Part shown: positions 61,871 to 64,000 of the stretch, piece by piece
How positions within the stretch are numbered: position 1 is the first letter of the stretch
How the letters are laid out: each line of letters opens with the position of its first letter
Position numbers and translations under genes: made by a program
From: Saururus chinensis
Taxonomy: Eukaryota; Streptophyta; Magnoliopsida; Piperales; Saururaceae
DNA: 64,000 nt
Direction of reading: 5' to 3'
Assembly (NCBI GenBank): GCA_035235625.1
Contig: CP141145.1
Coordinates: forward strand, 41,148,668 to 41,212,667
Notes under the pieces: model-generated
What the model saw: only the letters and a program-made list of their open reading frames with translations
Told to the model about the DNA's origin: nothing
Databases searched by the model: none

Positions 61871-63156
61871 TGTCACGACCCGATTTTTAAAAGCTTTTTT
61901 AAATAGCATGAATGGTAAGAAGCGATAAATTTTTTTATTATATAAAACAAATCATTCAATTAAATATCTAGGCCATGATAACTTGGGTTCACAAATACGG
62001 ATATCAAATTATATGATATTTACACGTCTCAAAATTTCAACAACAACTCATCCATCTAAGTATAAGTCCGTTACTCGTCTGAAAATAAATAACAAGTTGA
62101 CTCTCACGCTAAAGGTACACTTGTGTACCAGAGTTGTAAAAACGCTGAAACTTCTTATGCTTCCCTGTCTTGGTCTCACTTGTCGTTGTCTGGAGAATCT
62201 GCAACCAACCAAACAAATGCACCACAACAACAACAATGGACTCTCTTTGCTTTCATGAGAAGAGCTTCCAAAGGACAAAAGTTTTTTTTTGGATTGGGCC
62301 AACATCACCCGATGTTAGTTGCCTACGTACTCATTAGACAACATCTCCAATGTTTCCAACAAGATTGGATTTAGACATAGTTCTGCCTAGAAACTACATT
62401 ATCCTAAAAGGCATAACACTACACATGTAATGCTTAAGTATTTTTAACCTACATTTTATGCAAGTCTTTTAATCATTCCACTTGTCTAATTAACAAGTAA
62501 TATCAAATAATATTATTAATTATCTCACAACTCTTATTTAATAATTAATACTATCAATATGTAACTCAGATATGACTCGCCCCTTGAGAAATCTCTAAAC
62601 ATAGTACTCCAACCTTGGAGTAGACTGTTTAATAGCAACTTGACCCAAATCTCTAGGGCTCTCACTAGCCTGCCACGAATCTAGAGAAGAGGATCCCAAC
62701 TATGCTCATTGACACAAATTGACAAAAAGCACAAGCCTTCCATGACGCTCATACATTTTCACTTTTCATACATACTAAATAGTCCTGGGAAGACCTACGA
62801 GAGATCCACGGTAAAGACCTTTTGGTCAATACGCAAACCGTCGTAGAAATGAAGAAGCATATCACAATCTCTACCATCCCAACTTTGGGAGAAAATGTCT
62901 TATAAGACATTACTAATGTAACCATAGAAGTCTAAGGTATTTATGACCATTGACTCTCCCAAACATCTAAAACTTAGACTTGATTATCTCTATTCAATTA
63001 AGTATCCGCTCAACCATTTGGATCTTCTTCACCTTGTGAATCAGCCTAATAAATAGCTCATCCACTGAGTTATGACTCAAAGAATATCCCATAACCACCC
63101 TCGGTTCATTAACTAAGGTAAAATTCTATGTCAAGGCCCCGTTCACTCCATGAACA
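61871..63156. mobile_element. LTR-type unit 1 (gypsy-like ends)
   Basis: Begins 'TGTCACGACCCGA', related to the terminal segment of the 13-22 kb blocks, and ends '...CCATGAACA' exactly where unit 2 begins. 1286 bp, non-coding. Shares 'aataaataacaagttgactc' and the surrounding 350 bp with unit 2. Either a whole short LTR or one cut by the second copy. Fossil; only moderately diverged from unit 2. Confidence 0.5.
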
Positions 63157-64000
63157 TGTCATGACCCGAATTTTTAAAACCCTTGTTACAATAAAGGACA
63201 CGCGATAAATCACGATAATTTTTTTTTCTTTCTTAAACACAAAACAAATCATCCAATTAAATATCCAGGTCATGATAAATGGGGTTCACAAATACGAATA
63301 TAAAATCATATGATATTATTTAACGTCTGAAAATTCATAAAGACCTGCTCATCCATCTAAGTACAAGTCTGTCACCCATCTCAAAATAAATAACAAGTTG
63401 ACTCTCACGCTTAAGGTACACTTATGTATCGGAGTTGTAGAAACGCAGAATCTTCTTCTTGTGCTCACCTTTCTTGATCTCACTTGTTGTCGCTTGGAGA
63501 ATCTGCAACAAACCAAACAAAACAACAACAATAAAAACAATGGAATCTCTCCGCTTTCAGGAGAAGAGCTTCCAAAGGACAAAAGGTTTTGTTAATATTT
63601 TTCGGATCGGGCCAACATCACCCGATGTTAGTTGCCTACGTACTCATCAGATAATATCTCCAATATTTCTAACAAGATTAGATCCAGACATAGTTCTGCC
63701 TAATGCTACACTATACTAAGAAGCATAACATCACACATGCAATGCTTAAGTATTTTCAAGCAACCTACATTTTATGCAAGTCCTTAAATCGTTCCACTTG
63801 TTCTAATTAAACAAGCAATATCAATCAACGTTATTAATTATTTCTCGAACCATTGTTCGATAATTAATATCCATGTCTAATCCCAATGACAGACAGACTC
63901 ATCAGATGTCAACCTAAGTGACAAATGACAACGAAACATCCTGGAATCCACCAGGCCCCTGGAATCCACCAGGAAGTGTCATCTCCCAACCTAGCCCATA
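63157..64000. mobile_element. LTR-type unit 2, runs off the right edge
   Basis: Begins 'TGTCATGACCCGAATT' and follows unit 1 in the same orientation over its whole visible length, including 'cggatcgggccaacatcacc' and 'gttagttgcctacgtactca'. No coding region in the window. Confidence 0.5.

Overview
The window is nuclear DNA of a flowering plant. The genes have many GT-AG introns, the proteins are plant-type (plastid transit peptides, xyloglucan glycosyltransferase, plant-style rhomboid), and AT-rich spacers hold MITEs, hAT remnants and LTR-type repeats. GC-rich first exons followed by AT-rich later exons would suit a non-grass monocot or a basal angiosperm, but this is weak evidence.

Layout: the 5' part of an organellar RNase II/R gene (RNR1-like, minus strand) runs off the left edge. 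Next come an inverted pair of broken pentatricopeptide-repeat (PPR) gene copies (2.5-5.6 kb), two nested non-autonomous hAT elements (5.7-7.4 kb) and an intact six-exon rhomboid gene (8.0-10.2 kb, minus). From 12.9 to 22.1 kb lies a composite repeat: an element with terminal inverted repeats and a GGT-rich core carries two long LTR-type blocks. One of these blocks holds a (TA)n-flanked element with a captured, internally duplicated geranylgeranyl diphosphate synthase (GGPPS) pseudogene. A single-exon GT47 (MUR3-like) gene follows at 25.0-26.6 kb. A decayed, unidentified multi-exon gene with a solo copia LTR in it lies at 29.2-31.8 kb. An intact hAT-transposase-derived gene (33.3-35.4 kb, minus) has lost two of three expected catalytic residues.

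From 37.4 to 58.6 kb three complete genes were resolved exon by exon: a PGRL1/PGRL2-family plastid protein (+), a RAB5IF/OPTI-type small membrane protein (-), and an ORP3-type oxysterol-binding-related protein (+). To my recollection this order matches Arabidopsis At5g59400-At5g59410-At5g59420, so the segment looks like conserved microsynteny. The last pair is pushed apart by a second composite TIR/LTR element (46.1-50.4 kb), in inverted orientation to the first. The right end holds a pirin gene fragment, a hAT MITE end and two head-to-tail LTR-type units that run off the window.

The host genes do not form one pathway. They cover organellar RNA processing, intramembrane proteolysis, cell-wall xyloglucan synthesis, photosynthetic electron flow, membrane-protein assembly and lipid transfer. 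The most unusual items are the inverted PPR duplication, the (TA)n-flanked GGPPS capture, the pair of composite elements with an apparently shared internal LTR block, and the candidate domesticated transposase. I found no CRISPR array, no intact tRNA or rRNA gene, and no intact retroelement coding region.
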